Notes under the pieces: model-generated
The model's database searches: none
What the model saw: only the letters and a program-made list of their open reading frames with translations
What the model was told of the DNA's origin: nothing
Assembly (NCBI RefSeq): GCF_902459645.1
Contig: NZ_CABPSK010000001.1
Coordinates: 1,364,001-1,428,000 of the forward strand
Length of the DNA stretch: 64,000 nucleotides
From: Pandoraea pneumonica
Lineage (GTDB): Bacteria > Pseudomonadota > Gammaproteobacteria > Burkholderiales > Burkholderiaceae
Direction: 5' to 3'
Shown: piece after piece, positions 1-8,997 of the stretch
Layout of the letters: each line of letters opens with the position of its first letter
Position numbering within the stretch: position 1 is the stretch's first letter
Translations under genes and position numbers: made by a program

Positions 1-143
1 ACTTGCGGATCGTCGCGCCACGTCTGCAATGCACTGGCGATCGCACGAATCATGTCGTGCGAGAGCGCATTAAGCGCTTTCGGGCGGGCGAGCGTGATAA
101 AGCCGATACGGCCACGAACTTCGGTGCGAACAAATTCGGTCAT
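1..143 (-). CDS. Crotonase-family enzyme (enoyl-CoA hydratase/isomerase or 3-hydroxyisobutyryl-CoA hydrolase), N-terminal part only
   Basis: The reverse strand opens at an ATG at 143 and stays open to the window edge, giving 47 residues. The peptide has the start of the crotonase fold: a short beta strand, then LARPKALNALSHDMI and an amphipathic helix (ALQTWRDDP). LNALS is the usual position of the CoA-binding/oxyanion region in this superfamily. The wording is close to 3-hydroxyisobutyryl-CoA hydrolase-type proteins of valine catabolism, but the catalytic part lies outside the window, so only the superfamily is secure. It lies downstream of typA on the same strand, separated from it by a terminator hairpin, so it is probably transcribed separately. 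Confidence 0.7.
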   Translation of the reverse strand, partial: MTEFVRTEVRGRIGFITLARPKALNALSHDMIRAIASALQTWRDDPQ

Positions 144-199
144 GTCTGGCAAATGGGTATTGAGTCAAAAGGTATTGCGTCAATCGGACGGCGCAATAA

Positions 200-229
200 A
201 AAAGCCGGCGCTAAGCACCGGCTTTTTTT
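200..229 (-). terminator. Rho-independent terminator downstream of typA
   Basis: A GC-rich hairpin (GCCGG ... CCGGC with a short loop) is flanked by A and T runs on both sides, so it can act in either direction. It starts about 65 bp after the typA stop and precedes the crotonase-family start at 143. Seen directly in the sequence. Confidence 0.8.
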
Positions 230-293
230 CCAACAAACTGGCATCGTCAGTGCGACCGGGAAACCCAGTCGCCTACCGAGCCTATCGCCGGGC

Positions 294-2117
294 TTACGAC
301 GCTTCGCGCGAAGCGCGCTTGCGCTCATGCTCGATCAGGTGACGCTTGCGCAGGCGAATCGTCTGCGGCGTGACTTCGACCAGTTCGTCGTCGTCGATGA
401 ATTCCACAGCGTATTCGAGGCTCATCGCGATCGGCGGCACCAGGCGCACGGCTTCGTCGGTACCCGACGCACGCACGTTCGTGAGCTGCTTGCCCTTGAT
501 CGGGTTGACCACGAGGTCGTTGTCGCGGCTGTGGATACCGATGATCATGCCTTCGTACAGGGCATCACCCGGCTTCACGAACATGCGACCACGATCTTGC
601 AGCTTCCACAGTGCGTAGGCCACAGCATCGCCGTTGTCCTGCGAGATCAGCACGCCGTTACGACGCTCACCCAGCGAACCATCCTTGACCGGTGCGTAAG
701 CATCGAAGATGTGGCTCATCAGGCCCGTACCACGGGTCATCGACAGGAAGTCGCCCTGGAAGCCGATCAGGCCGCGAGCCGGAATGCGGTATTCAAGGCG
801 CGTACGGCCACGACCGTCCGACACCATGTCCAGCATTTCGCCCTTGCGACGACCGATTTCTTCCATGACACCGCCCTGGTGTTCGTCTTCCAGGTCGATG
901 GTCAGCATTTCGTACGGCTCGTGCTTCACGCCGTCGATTTCCTTGATCACCACGCGCGGACGCGACACGGCCAGTTCATAGCCCTCACGACGCATGTTCT
1001 CGATCAGAATCGTCAGGTGCAGTTCGCCACGGCCCGACACTTCGAAGATCGAGTCGCTGTCGGTGTCCTTCACACGCAGCGCCACGTTGTGATTCAGTTC
1101 CTTGTCCAGACGGTCGCGGATCTGACGGCTCGTCACGAACTTGCCCTCACGGCCGGCGAGCGGCGACGTGTTCACGCAGAAGTTCATCGTGAGCGTCGGC
1201 TCGTCGACGGTCAGCAGCGGCAGCGCCTCGGGCGTATCCGCGTCGCAGATGGTCACGCCGATGCCCACGTCTTCAATACCGTTGATCAGCACGATGTCGC
1301 CGGCTTCGGCGCCTTCGTCCGACATCACGCGCTCCAGACCCTTGAAGGTCAGCACCTGATTGATCTTGCGCTTGAGAATTTCACCGTTCGGGCCCGAGCG
1401 CATCACAACTTGCTGGCCCGGCTTGACGCGGCCACGCGTGATACGGCCAATACCGATACGGCCGACGAACGTCGAGTAGTCGAGCGAGCTGATTTGCAGT
1501 TGCAGCGGTGCTTCCGGGTCTGCGTCGCGAACCGGCACGTGTTCCAGAATGGCGTCGAACAGCGGCTTCATCGTGCCTTCGCGCACATCCGAATCCAGGC
1601 TGGCGAAGCCGTTCAGGGCCGATGCGTAGACCACCGGGAAGTCGAGCTGCTCGTTGGTCGCACCGAGCTTGTCCATCAGGTCGAACGTCTGGTCGATGAC
1701 CCAGTCCGGACGTGCGCCCGGACGGTCGATCTTGTTGACCACGACGATCGGCTTCAGACCGAGGCCCAGAGCCTTGCGGGTCACGAAACGGGTTTGCGGC
1801 ATCGGGCCTTCGACGGCGTCGACGACCAGCAAAACGCTGTCGACCATCGAAAGCACACGCTCCACTTCACCGCCGAAGTCCGCGTGTCCCGGGGTATCGA
1901 CGATGTTGATGTGCGTGCCTTCGTATTCGACGGCGCAGTTTTTGGCGAGGATCGTGATGCCGCGCTCTTTTTCGATGTCGTTCGAGTCCATCACGCGTTC
2001 AGCAACTTGCTGGTTTTCGCGGAAGGTGCCCGACTGGCGCAGCAGTTGGTCGACGAGCGTGGTTTTGCCGTGGTCGACGTGCGCGATGATGGCGATATTA
2101 CGGAGAGCGCGGGTCAT
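294..2117 (-). CDS. typA: Ribosome-associated translational GTPase TypA/BipA
   Basis: This 607-residue protein has the same length as Escherichia coli BipA. The G1 motif AHVDHGKTT is at residues 12-20, followed by the G3 motif [11 protein letters not shown] and the G4 motif NKIDRPGAR. Then come EF-Tu domain II, EF-G domains III/V and the BipA-specific C-terminal domain. BipA-family GTPases bind the ribosome at the EF-G site and assist 50S assembly and translation under cold or stress. The start at 2117 is an ATG (peptide [13 protein letters not shown]) with only a weak upstream ribosome site. It appears monocistronic: a terminator follows, and the MarR/efflux operon diverges upstream. Confidence 0.97.
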   Translation of the reverse strand: MTRALRNIAIIAHVDHGKTTLVDQLLRQSGTFRENQQVAERVMDSNDIEKERGITILAKNCAVEYEGTHINIVDTPGHADFGGEVERVLSMVDSVLLVVDAVEGPMPQTRFVTRKALGLGLKPIVVVNKIDRPGARPDWVIDQTFDLMDKLGATNEQLDFPVVYASALNGFASLDSDVREGTMKPLFDAILEHVPVRDADPEAPLQLQISSLDYSTFVGRIGIGRITRGRVKPGQQVVMRSGPNGEILKRKINQVLTFKGLERVMSDEGAEAGDIVLINGIEDVGIGVTICDADTPEALPLLTVDEPTLTMNFCVNTSPLAGREGKFVTSRQIRDRLDKELNHNVALRVKDTDSDSIFEVSGRGELHLTILIENMRREGYELAVSRPRVVIKEIDGVKHEPYEMLTIDLEDEHQGGVMEEIGRRKGEMLDMVSDGRGRTRLEYRIPARGLIGFQGDFLSMTRGTGLMSHIFDAYAPVKDGSLGERRNGVLISQDNGDAVAYALWKLQDRGRMFVKPGDALYEGMIIGIHSRDNDLVVNPIKGKQLTNVRASGTDEAVRLVPPIAMSLEYAVEFIDDDELVEVTPQTIRLRKRHLIEHERKRASREAS

Positions 2118-2311
2118 GAAAGGTGCTCGAAAAAAGCCTTTGGAGAATCCGCGATTCTACCACTTGCGCATGTCGCACGTCATGGCATTTCTGCGATGCA
2201 ACAACGGCTTGCAGCATTGACACGCCTTCGTCACGAATTTTTCCACGCCATCCACCTTCCGCCGCGCACCAATTAGAGGCATGCATCTAATAGCGCGTGC
2301 AATATTTGCCT

Positions 2312-2379
2312 AGTCAACTATTGCATTGCCTTGATTTTTATTAAGTGGACGCTATAATCGTGACAAGTCAATTATTGCA
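2312..2379 (+). promoter_or_regulatory. marR-efflux promoter with two direct operator-like repeats
   Basis: A near-consensus sigma-70 promoter is visible: TTGATT at 2331-2336, a 16-bp spacer and TATAAT at 2353-2358. It is bracketed by two 14-bp direct repeats differing at one base, AGTCAACTATTGCA at 2312-2325 and AGTCAATTATTGCA at 2366-2379. The second covers the expected transcription start. The first is also the right arm of a TGCAATA/TATTGCA dyad whose left arm begins at 2299. Placement next to a marR gene suggests autorepression; that function is inference. Confidence 0.65.
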
Positions 2380-2390
2380 GCATCACGAAA

Positions 2391-2936
2391 ATGGCCGAAC
2401 CACCCGCCACGCTTTCCGGTACCCAACCCGGTATGCAGCCCGATACGCCGCCGCCCGCGAACAGCGACGCGGCAAGCGTCACCGGCCCTGCCGACCCGCC
2501 TCGCAACGGTTACAACATCGACGACTCTCTCGGGTATTTGGTTGCCCGCGTGCGCCAACTGATCATGGCCGAGCTGACGAAGGAAACCTCGCAGTACGGG
2601 CTGACCAGCACGCAGGCCACCATGCTGTACAAGGTGGCGACGGGCAAAAGTAAGACGGCAGCCGATCTGGCGCGCGACTACTGTATAGATGCGAGCGCCG
2701 TGACCCGGCTGCTCGACCGGCTCGAAGCGCATGGTCTGCTGGTGCGCGAGCGCAGCAAGTCCGACCGCCGCACCGTCGACTTGAGTGCGACCGAGGCGGG
2801 CAACGCCATGGCCGACCGCATGCCGGACATTTTCGTGCGTGCCGCCGATCACCTGATGCGTGGCTTCTCCGTCGAAGAAGTGGGCTTTCTGAAGAGCCTC
2901 CTGCGGCGCGTCATTGCCAATGGAGAGAGCGGATAA
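2391..2936 (+). CDS. MarR-family transcriptional regulator of the adjacent efflux operon
   Basis: This 181-residue protein has a disordered, Pro/Ala-rich N-terminus (about residues 1-40) followed by a MarR winged-helix domain. The recognition region reads DLARDYCIDASAVTRLLDRLE, and the wing contains RERSKSDRRTVDLS, the typical DxRx3 basic wing of the family. MarR/EmrR proteins bind DNA as dimers and release it on binding phenolic or lipophilic drugs. It is the first gene before an outer-membrane factor, an EmrA-type adaptor and an EmrB-type pump, the usual EmrR arrangement. Repeated operator-like sites lie in its promoter and again just after its stop. The start ATG has no strong Shine-Dalgarno sequence. 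The inducer cannot be told from sequence. Confidence 0.9.
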   Translation: MAEPPATLSGTQPGMQPDTPPPANSDAASVTGPADPPRNGYNIDDSLGYLVARVRQLIMAELTKETSQYGLTSTQATMLYKVATGKSKTAADLARDYCIDASAVTRLLDRLEAHGLLVRERSKSDRRTVDLSATEAGNAMADRMPDIFVRAADHLMRGFSVEEVGFLKSLLRRVIANGESG

Positions 2937-2966
2937 CCGCCGGAACCCCTCAAAAAACCTTGCCAT

Positions 2967-2979
2967 GTCCACTATTGCA
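2967..2979 (+). promoter_or_regulatory. Third copy of the MarR operator-like repeat
   Basis: GTCCACTATTGCA lies 30 bp after the marR stop and matches the two upstream repeats at all but one or two positions. It sits in the 109-bp gap before the outer-membrane factor gene, where it could serve a second, internal promoter. Function is inferred from sequence similarity alone. Confidence 0.4.
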
Positions 2980-3045
2980 CGGACTCGCAAGTGCCCGATT
3001 CCCCGATTATTGTCAGTAGAAGACTTCACTCGTAAAGGTTTTGCG

Positions 3046-4566
3046 ATGAAAGCGGCCTCACCGTTCCTCCCGCGCCAGCGGGCCCGCTCAGCAATCTCCG
3101 CCCTTTGTTTGGCGGCAGTGACGCTGGGATTTGCCGGATGTGCGAATTTCGCCGGCATTCATAGCGACAAGCAGATCACCACGCCCGATCAGTACGAAAC
3201 CCAGCGCAGCCTGCCCGCCGAGGGCGGTCAGTGGCCGGGCACCGACTGGGCCGCGCGTTTTGGCGATCCGCAGCTCGTCTCGCTCATTAACGAAGCGCTT
3301 GCGACCAACCCCGATCTGGCCGCTGCGGCTGCCCGTCTGAAGGCGGCGCAAGCCCAGACCGAAGGTGCCGCCGCTGCGTTGCTGCCGTCGGTCGGCTTCT
3401 CGGGCGATATCTATCGCGAGAAATTCACCGAAAACACCATTTATCCGCCGGGCTACGGCGGTACTTGGTTTACGCAAGGCGACCTGACGGCGTCGCTGTC
3501 GTGGGAACTCGATCTGTGGGGCAAGAACCGTTCGGCACGTCAACAGGCAACCAATGCCGAGCGCGCCGAGGAAGCCGAAGATCAAGAAGTGCGTCTCGCG
3601 CTCTCCACCGCCGTGGCCCGCTCGTACAACCAGCTTGCGCAGCAATACGCGCTGCACGACGTGCTGGAGCGCATCGGCAAGCAGCGCCAGAACCTCGGCA
3701 AGCTCACGAACGACCGCGTTCGCGCCGGTCTCGACACGCAAGTCGAGCAGAAGCAGGCGGAGAGCAATACGGCCGACGTCCAGACGCAACTCGCTCAACT
3801 CGATGGCCAGATTCTGATCACGCGCCACCAGCTTGGCGTGCTGCTCGGCAAGGGCCCCGATCGTGGGCTGGAAATCGAACGCCCGAAGCTCGCGCAACTG
3901 CCGACGCCCGCCCTGCCCGACAACCTTCCGCTTGCTCTCCTCGGCCGCCGCCCCGATGTGGTGTCGGCACGCTGGGGCGTCGAGTCCCAGTTGAAGGGTG
4001 TGGACGTTGCCAAGGCGCGTTTCTACCCGGATGTGAACCTCAACGCCGCGTTCGGCTTCTCGACCTTCGGGCTGGGCAAGCTGATCGATCCGTCGAGCCA
4101 GAACATTCAGGCCGGTCCGGTGATTTCGCTGCCGATTTTCGACGGCGGCCGTCTGCGCGCGAACCTCAAGGGTCAGTACGCCGCGTATGAAAGCGCTGTG
4201 GCGAACTACGACTCCACGCTCAATAAGGCACTTGGCGACATCGCCGACCGCATGTCGTCGATCCGTTCTGCCGATAAGCAGATGGTGTCGCAGCGTGTGG
4301 CGCAAGACGCCGCGCAGCGTGCTTACGATCTGGCCATCGACCGTTACAAAGCGGGCCTCACGCCGCAACTGACGGTGCTGACTGCCGAGTCGTCGCTGCT
4401 GGTGCAGGAGCAGACCCGCGTGAGCATCGAAGGCACGCGCCGCGACCAGCAAATTGGCCTGATCAAGGCACTGGGCGGCGGCTTCGATGCACAGGCGGCA
4501 GGTCTCGTCGTTGGGCAAGAGCGCCCGGCCAAGGCCGAGGGCGAAGCGCCCGCGCAAACCCGCTGA
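3046..4566 (+). CDS. Outer-membrane efflux lipoprotein, NodT/OprM-type factor
   Basis: Read from the ATG at 3046 (AAAGG about 8 bp upstream) this is a 506-residue lipoprotein precursor. A signal peptide ends in a lipobox, LGFAGC, with the acylated cysteine at residue 32. The mature part has two OEP (TolC-like) repeats, recognisable by DPQLVSLINEALATNPDL and the second-repeat RPDVVSARWGVESQL. Such proteins form trimeric outer-membrane channels that complete tripartite pumps. An upstream in-frame start at 2914 would overlap marR and lack a signal peptide, so it was rejected. It is followed 99 bp later by the EmrA-type adaptor, and all three transport genes look co-transcribed. Confidence 0.93.
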   Translation: MKAASPFLPRQRARSAISALCLAAVTLGFAGCANFAGIHSDKQITTPDQYETQRSLPAEGGQWPGTDWAARFGDPQLVSLINEALATNPDLAAAAARLKAAQAQTEGAAAALLPSVGFSGDIYREKFTENTIYPPGYGGTWFTQGDLTASLSWELDLWGKNRSARQQATNAERAEEAEDQEVRLALSTAVARSYNQLAQQYALHDVLERIGKQRQNLGKLTNDRVRAGLDTQVEQKQAESNTADVQTQLAQLDGQILITRHQLGVLLGKGPDRGLEIERPKLAQLPTPALPDNLPLALLGRRPDVVSARWGVESQLKGVDVAKARFYPDVNLNAAFGFSTFGLGKLIDPSSQNIQAGPVISLPIFDGGRLRANLKGQYAAYESAVANYDSTLNKALGDIADRMSSIRSADKQMVSQRVAQDAAQRAYDLAIDRYKAGLTPQLTVLTAESSLLVQEQTRVSIEGTRRDQQIGLIKALGGGFDAQAAGLVVGQERPAKAEGEAPAQTR

Positions 4567-4665
4567 CGCCAGCCCGCTTGCACGACATACGGCACGACAG
4601 ATAGCACGCACAAGACACACAAGACATCACGTCAAAAAGCACATTGAGAGATTAGTACGGAGCGA

Positions 4666-5904
4666 ATGATGAGCGAGAACCAACAACAAGCGCCTGCTGC
4701 ACCGGCTCAGAGCAACGGCAAGCGCCGCCGCATGATGCTGACGCTGACGGCCGTGATTGCCATTGCGGCCATCGGCTACGGCGCCTACTACGCGCTTTAC
4801 GCGCGTTACTACGAAGACACGGACGATGCGTACGTGGCGGGCAACGTGGTGCAGATCACGCCGCAGGTGGCCGGTACGGTCACGGGCGTGAAGGTCGACG
4901 ACACGCAGATGGTCAAGGCAGGTCAGCCGCTGGTCACGCTCGACCAGACCGATGCCCGCGTGGCGCTGCTGAAGTCCGAAGCGAATTTGGCGCAAACGGT
5001 GCGTCAGGTGCGTACGTATTTCGTGAACAACGACGCCTACGCGGCGACCGTCTCGATGCGCGAGTCGGATCTGGCCAAGGCGCAGGCCGACGTGAAGCGT
5101 CGTGAGATGGCGATCGGTTCGGGCGCGGTGTCGCGCGAAGAACTGGCGCACGCCCAAGACGCCGTGAAGTCGGCACAAGCCGCCCTTGAGCAAGCCCGTG
5201 CGCAATTGGTGTCGAACAAGGCGCTGACCGACAAGACCTCGGTCACCACGCATCCGAACGTGCAGCAGGCGGCGGCGCAAGTGCGCGCGGCGTACCTCGA
5301 CTACGCACGTACGTCGATCCCCGCCCCGGTGGACGGCTATGTGGCCAAGCGTTCGGTGCAAGTCGGCCAACGTGTGGCGACGGGTGCGCCGCTGATGGCG
5401 CTGGTGCCGCTCAACGAAGTCTGGGTCGATGCCAACTTCAAGGAAGTGCAGATTGCGCATATGCGCGTGGGTCAGCCGGTGACGCTCACGGCCGACGTCT
5501 ATGGCTCGGCAGTCGAATACAAGGGCACGGTCGCCGGTTTCTCGGCGGGTACGGGCAGCGCCTTCTCGCTGTTGCCGGCGCAGAACGCCACGGGTAACTG
5601 GATCAAGGTGGTGCAGCGTCTGCCGGTGCGTATCGCGCTCGACCCGAAGCAATTGCAAGAGCATCCGCTGCGTGTCGGCCTGTCGATGCAAGTGAAGGTG
5701 AACGTGCGTAACACCGACGGCAAGGAACTGGGCGAAGCGCCGACGTTGCCGGTGTATTCGACCGACGTGTACGACAAGGTCGGTCACGACGCCGACGACA
5801 TCGTGGCAAAGATCATTACCGAGAACGCTGGCGCGGCTGCGGGTTCGGGCGCTGCCGGTGCCAACGACACGCGCAACCAACCCGCTCGCGCGCGTCCCCT
5901 GTAA
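4666..5904 (+). CDS. HlyD/EmrA-type periplasmic adaptor of an MFS efflux pump
   Basis: This 412-residue protein has one N-terminal membrane anchor (about residues 20-45). A biotinyl-lipoyl-like domain (DTDDAYVAGNVVQITPQV), an alpha-helical coiled-coil hairpin rich in Ala/Gln, and the beta-barrel half (VWVDANFKEVQIAHM) follow. DDAYV and NFKE are family signatures of EmrA/HlyD membrane-fusion proteins. It should link the inner-membrane EmrB pump to the outer-membrane factor encoded just upstream. GGAG lies a few bases before the ATG at 4666; a second ATG follows at once. The last 25 residues are low-complexity Ala/Gly. Confidence 0.94.
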   Translation: MMSENQQQAPAAPAQSNGKRRRMMLTLTAVIAIAAIGYGAYYALYARYYEDTDDAYVAGNVVQITPQVAGTVTGVKVDDTQMVKAGQPLVTLDQTDARVALLKSEANLAQTVRQVRTYFVNNDAYAATVSMRESDLAKAQADVKRREMAIGSGAVSREELAHAQDAVKSAQAALEQARAQLVSNKALTDKTSVTTHPNVQQAAAQVRAAYLDYARTSIPAPVDGYVAKRSVQVGQRVATGAPLMALVPLNEVWVDANFKEVQIAHMRVGQPVTLTADVYGSAVEYKGTVAGFSAGTGSAFSLLPAQNATGNWIKVVQRLPVRIALDPKQLQEHPLRVGLSMQVKVNVRNTDGKELGEAPTLPVYSTDVYDKVGHDADDIVAKIITENAGAAAGSGAAGANDTRNQPARARPL

Positions 5905-5941
5905 ATCGGAGGGGGGTGCCCCCCACCCCCTTTGACATCTC

Positions 5942-7492
5942 ATGGCAACTCAAAACGCTCCTGGCCCCCTGTCGGGGGGCCAGCTGGTACTCGGCACGAT
6001 CGCGCTGTCGCTCGCCACGTTCATGAACGTGCTCGACACGTCGATTGCCAATGTGTCCATCCCTGCCATTTCCGGCGACCTCGGTGTGTCGTCGAGTCAG
6101 GGCACGTGGGTGATTACGTCGTTCGCCGTCGCTAACGCCATTTCGGTGCCGCTCACGGGCTGGCTGACCGAGCGCTTCGGCGCGGTGCGTCTGTTCATCA
6201 CGTCGATTCTGTTGTTCGTGCTGGCGTCGTGGCTGTGCGGTATGGCGCCGACGCTAGAAATTCTGCTCGCGGCGCGTGTGTTGCAGGGCGCCGTGGCTGG
6301 CCCGATGATTCCGCTGTCGCAATCGCTGCTGCTCTCGAGCTATCCACCGGCCAAGAGTTCGATGGCCCTTGCGTTATGGGGCATGACGACGCTCGTCGCC
6401 CCCGTGATGGGGCCGATTCTCGGCGGCTGGATTTCCGACAACTACCACTGGCCGTGGATTTTCTACATCAACATTCCGGTGGGTATTGCCGCTGCGTATG
6501 TGACGTGGATGATTTACAAGAAACGTGAAACCCCAACGCAGCGCAAGCCAATCGACACGATCGGGCTCTCGTTGCTGGTGATTTGGGTCGGCTCGTTGCA
6601 GGTGATGCTCGACAAGGGCAAGGAACTCGACTGGTTCAACTCGGGCACGATTGTCGCGCTGGCGCTGGTCGCACTTGTGGCGTTCTGCTTCTTCGTCATC
6701 TGGGAGATCACCGAGAAGCATCCGGTGGTGGATCTGACGCTGTTCAAGCGGGTGAACTTCACGGGTGGCGTGGTCGCGATTTCGGTCGGCTACGGCTTGT
6801 TCTTCGGGAATCTGGTGATTCTGCCGCAGTGGCTGCAAATCTATCTCGGCTACACGGCGACGGAGGCCGGGCTGGTGATGGCGCCGGTGGGCTTATTCGC
6901 GATTATCTTGTCGCCGATTATCGGCAAGACGCTGCCCAAGCTCGATGCCCGCTGGGTGGTGACCGTGTCGTTCCTGCTGTTTGCGCTGGTGTTCGTGATG
7001 CGTTCGCACTTCAACACGCTGGTGGATACGCGCACGCTGATGATTCCGACGTTCTTGCAGGGCGTGCCGATGTCGATGTTCTTCATCCCGCTCACGGCCA
7101 TCATCTTGTCGGGGCTGCCGGCGCACCGTATTCCGGCGGCGGCGGGCTTGTCGAACTTCGTGCGGATTACGTGTGGCGCGGTGGGCACGTCGATTGCGAC
7201 GACGGTGTGGGACAACCGCATCACGCTGCACCATGCGCAGTTGACCGAGCATCTGACGCCGTACGACGCGACGTTCAACGATTCGGTGCAGACGCTGAAT
7301 CAGCTTGGCATGTCGACGCCGCAGGCCCACGGTTACATCGACCGCATCGTGACGCAGCAGTCTGCGATGCTTGGCGCGAACGACATTTTCTGGATCTCGG
7401 CGCTGTTGTTCGTGCTGATGATCGCGATGGTGTGGATCACGCGCCCGATTCGTGGCGGCGGTGGCGGCGACGCTGCGGCAGGGGCGCACTAA
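5942..7492 (+). CDS. EmrB/QacA-family (DHA2) MFS drug transporter
   Basis: This 516-residue integral membrane protein has about 14 hydrophobic segments, as in the DHA2 family. Near the N-terminus NVLDTSIANVSIPAISGDLG is the family motif D1 in TM1, and LTERFGAVR is motif A after TM2. EmrB pumps use the proton gradient to export hydrophobic drugs through the EmrA/TolC-type conduit encoded by the two genes upstream. It starts 37 bp after the adaptor gene. That gap carries a very G/C-rich inverted repeat (GGGGGG/CCCCCC, 5911-5924) and no good ribosome site next to the ATG, so translation may be coupled. A strong terminator follows. Substrate unknown. Confidence 0.95.
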   Translation: MATQNAPGPLSGGQLVLGTIALSLATFMNVLDTSIANVSIPAISGDLGVSSSQGTWVITSFAVANAISVPLTGWLTERFGAVRLFITSILLFVLASWLCGMAPTLEILLAARVLQGAVAGPMIPLSQSLLLSSYPPAKSSMALALWGMTTLVAPVMGPILGGWISDNYHWPWIFYINIPVGIAAAYVTWMIYKKRETPTQRKPIDTIGLSLLVIWVGSLQVMLDKGKELDWFNSGTIVALALVALVAFCFFVIWEITEKHPVVDLTLFKRVNFTGGVVAISVGYGLFFGNLVILPQWLQIYLGYTATEAGLVMAPVGLFAIILSPIIGKTLPKLDARWVVTVSFLLFALVFVMRSHFNTLVDTRTLMIPTFLQGVPMSMFFIPLTAIILSGLPAHRIPAAAGLSNFVRITCGAVGTSIATTVWDNRITLHHAQLTEHLTPYDATFNDSVQTLNQLGMSTPQAHGYIDRIVTQQSAMLGANDIFWISALLFVLMIAMVWITRPIRGGGGGDAAAGAH

Positions 7493-7572
7493 ATGCTGCA
7501 CTAACGCCCACCCCGGGAAACCTTCTTCCCCCCGAGTGCCCGGCCCTGCTCTGTACTACCGGGCACTTCTTG

Positions 7573-7601
7573 AACCCCGCTACGGTTAGCGGGGTTTTTT
7601 T
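7573..7601 (+). terminator. Rho-independent terminator of the efflux operon
   Basis: A perfect 10-bp stem AACCCCGCTA/TAGCGGGGTT with a CGGT tetraloop is followed by seven Ts. It lies about 80 bp after the emrB-type stop and abuts the stop of the convergent gene at 7601. Confidence 0.93.
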
Positions 7602-8710
7602 CATTCCAGAGCGGCCCCAGCTGCATTGCGTAATTCGACGATGACGCTTTCCAGCTCCGCGGGCGAGAAGTAAGCAGCGTGGTAATGATCGAAAGCGATC
7701 TCAGACCCCGCCGCGACCGCCATGGCCCCCGCACTCAAACCCTCGAGCCACTTATAGAAGTCTTGCAGGCCCTTAGGCAGGTTGGGGTCATCGCAGGTGA
7801 ACGGTAAGCGAGCGATAAGGACGATGAGCAGGCCTGCTGACGCCAAACGAATTCTCCGGGCGAGTTGCTTCTGCCAATTCGGATCGTCATGCAGTGCCAG
7901 GCCGTCGCGCAATTTATTGAGCACGGTCACGAGCATGCCTGCGCGTTTGTGCGGCATCGATGCTAGCGCCGCGCCACCACCCGCCATGTCGAGTGGCCCC
8001 AACGCAGCCTGCAATTGTCCGAACACGCCACAGTTGTTCATCCACGCGATGACATTCGCGACGCTATCGCCCTGAAACGGCAGGGTGCCCGGTTTGGTCA
8101 ATTCAACCGTCCAGCATAGGAGGTCGCCAAGTGCGAGCAACGCAAAGTAGGGAGCCACCATCGTCTGCGGCGTGAATATGGCGTTCTCTACGGTAAGTGT
8201 CGGACTGTCGGCAACGCATTCAAGCCCTGTGCACAAGACGTCAGCGGCATAGCCCGCTGTCGGCGGCAACGCCGTCGTCATGATCGCGGCCAATGCCGCG
8301 CGCGCCCGGAAATAATCTGGCGCGAAGAAAGGCGCTGCGGAGCAGGCCGTCAGCCCTAAAAAGCTCGCCAGGTGCGCTGCCAACAGCCCCACTCCCCCCA
8401 TACCGAAATCGACTGGCCCTCGCGCGACCGTGGGGGCTGAATGCTCGACCTCCCCCATCTCGATGCATGTATCGGTAGACGCCGCCTGTGTTCGCTCGAT
8501 ATCCATACGCAGTTGCATCGCATGCAATTCCGCGATCTGCAACTCGATCTGCAACCCAGCGAGATGTAGGCCATCGCTTGCCTGGCTATCTGGGTCAGGA
8601 GCCGCCCCCAATGAATCGGGGTTTGCCGGTGTATCGCCGCCGCTTGCGGGCAAGTGCGAAGTCGGCAACTGCGGCAAGGGACGATACATCGCGCCAGTGA
8701 TCGACTGCAT
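7601..8710 (-). CDS. Unrecognised protein with disordered N-terminus and several hydrophobic segments
   Basis: Reading from the ATG at 8710, with AGAGG about 9 bp upstream, gives 369 residues that I do not recognise. The first ~50 are Pro/Ser/Asp-rich and look disordered. A short helix rich in Leu/Gln (GLQIELQIAELHAMQLRMDI) follows, then about five hydrophobic stretches including GVGLLAAHLASFLGL, APYFALLALGDLLCW and AGLLIVLIARL. There is no N-terminal signal peptide. A polar start plus internal hydrophobic helices is seen in secreted translocators and effectors as well as in ordinary membrane proteins; the sequence does not decide. It stands alone between the efflux operon (convergent) and the thioesterase (divergent). 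A longer read-through start at 8815 has no ribosome site. Confidence 0.6.
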   Translation of the reverse strand: MQSITGAMYRPLPQLPTSHLPASGGDTPANPDSLGAAPDPDSQASDGLHLAGLQIELQIAELHAMQLRMDIERTQAASTDTCIEMGEVEHSAPTVARGPVDFGMGGVGLLAAHLASFLGLTACSAAPFFAPDYFRARAALAAIMTTALPPTAGYAADVLCTGLECVADSPTLTVENAIFTPQTMVAPYFALLALGDLLCWTVELTKPGTLPFQGDSVANVIAWMNNCGVFGQLQAALGPLDMAGGGAALASMPHKRAGMLVTVLNKLRDGLALHDDPNWQKQLARRIRLASAGLLIVLIARLPFTCDDPNLPKGLQDFYKWLEGLSAGAMAVAAGSEIAFDHYHAAYFSPAELESVIVELRNAAGAALE

Positions 8711-8997
8711 TTGGAGCACCTCTTGTTGTCGGCCTTGCGTGCCATGGCACGTGATAGGCCCTAGAGAAAGGCGATGCTCCGGCGAATCATTGCGCCGCAC
8801 CTGCTTCGTACGCATCGACGAGGCTGAATGTCATCACGGCACCCATGCGAGCGCCTTTCAAATTTGGCTCACTGTCGAATTTCACGCGTTGGCGCGCATT
8901 TTGCGCATTCGCAGTATCATCGGCATCTCAGTCGGTGCGAACGCCCTGCAATGGGCGACATCCGACGGGACATTTCCCCAGCAAAATCCGTAAAAAC

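Noticed and set aside
3-2276. Open frame of 757 codons on the plus strand across typA
   Set aside because: It is antisense to the unmistakable TypA coding sequence, has a His/Arg/Val-rich composition typical of high-GC shadow frames, and shows no family.
5911-5924. GGGGGG/CCCCCC hairpin before the emrB-type gene as a terminator
   Set aside because: The loop is too small for full pairing, no T run follows, and the operon clearly continues.
8711-8900. HrpB-type promoter (TTCG-N16-TTCG) for the orphan gene, which would support a type III effector
   Set aside because: TTCG half-sites exist but none has a partner at the required spacing; the same check upstream of 22547 also failed.
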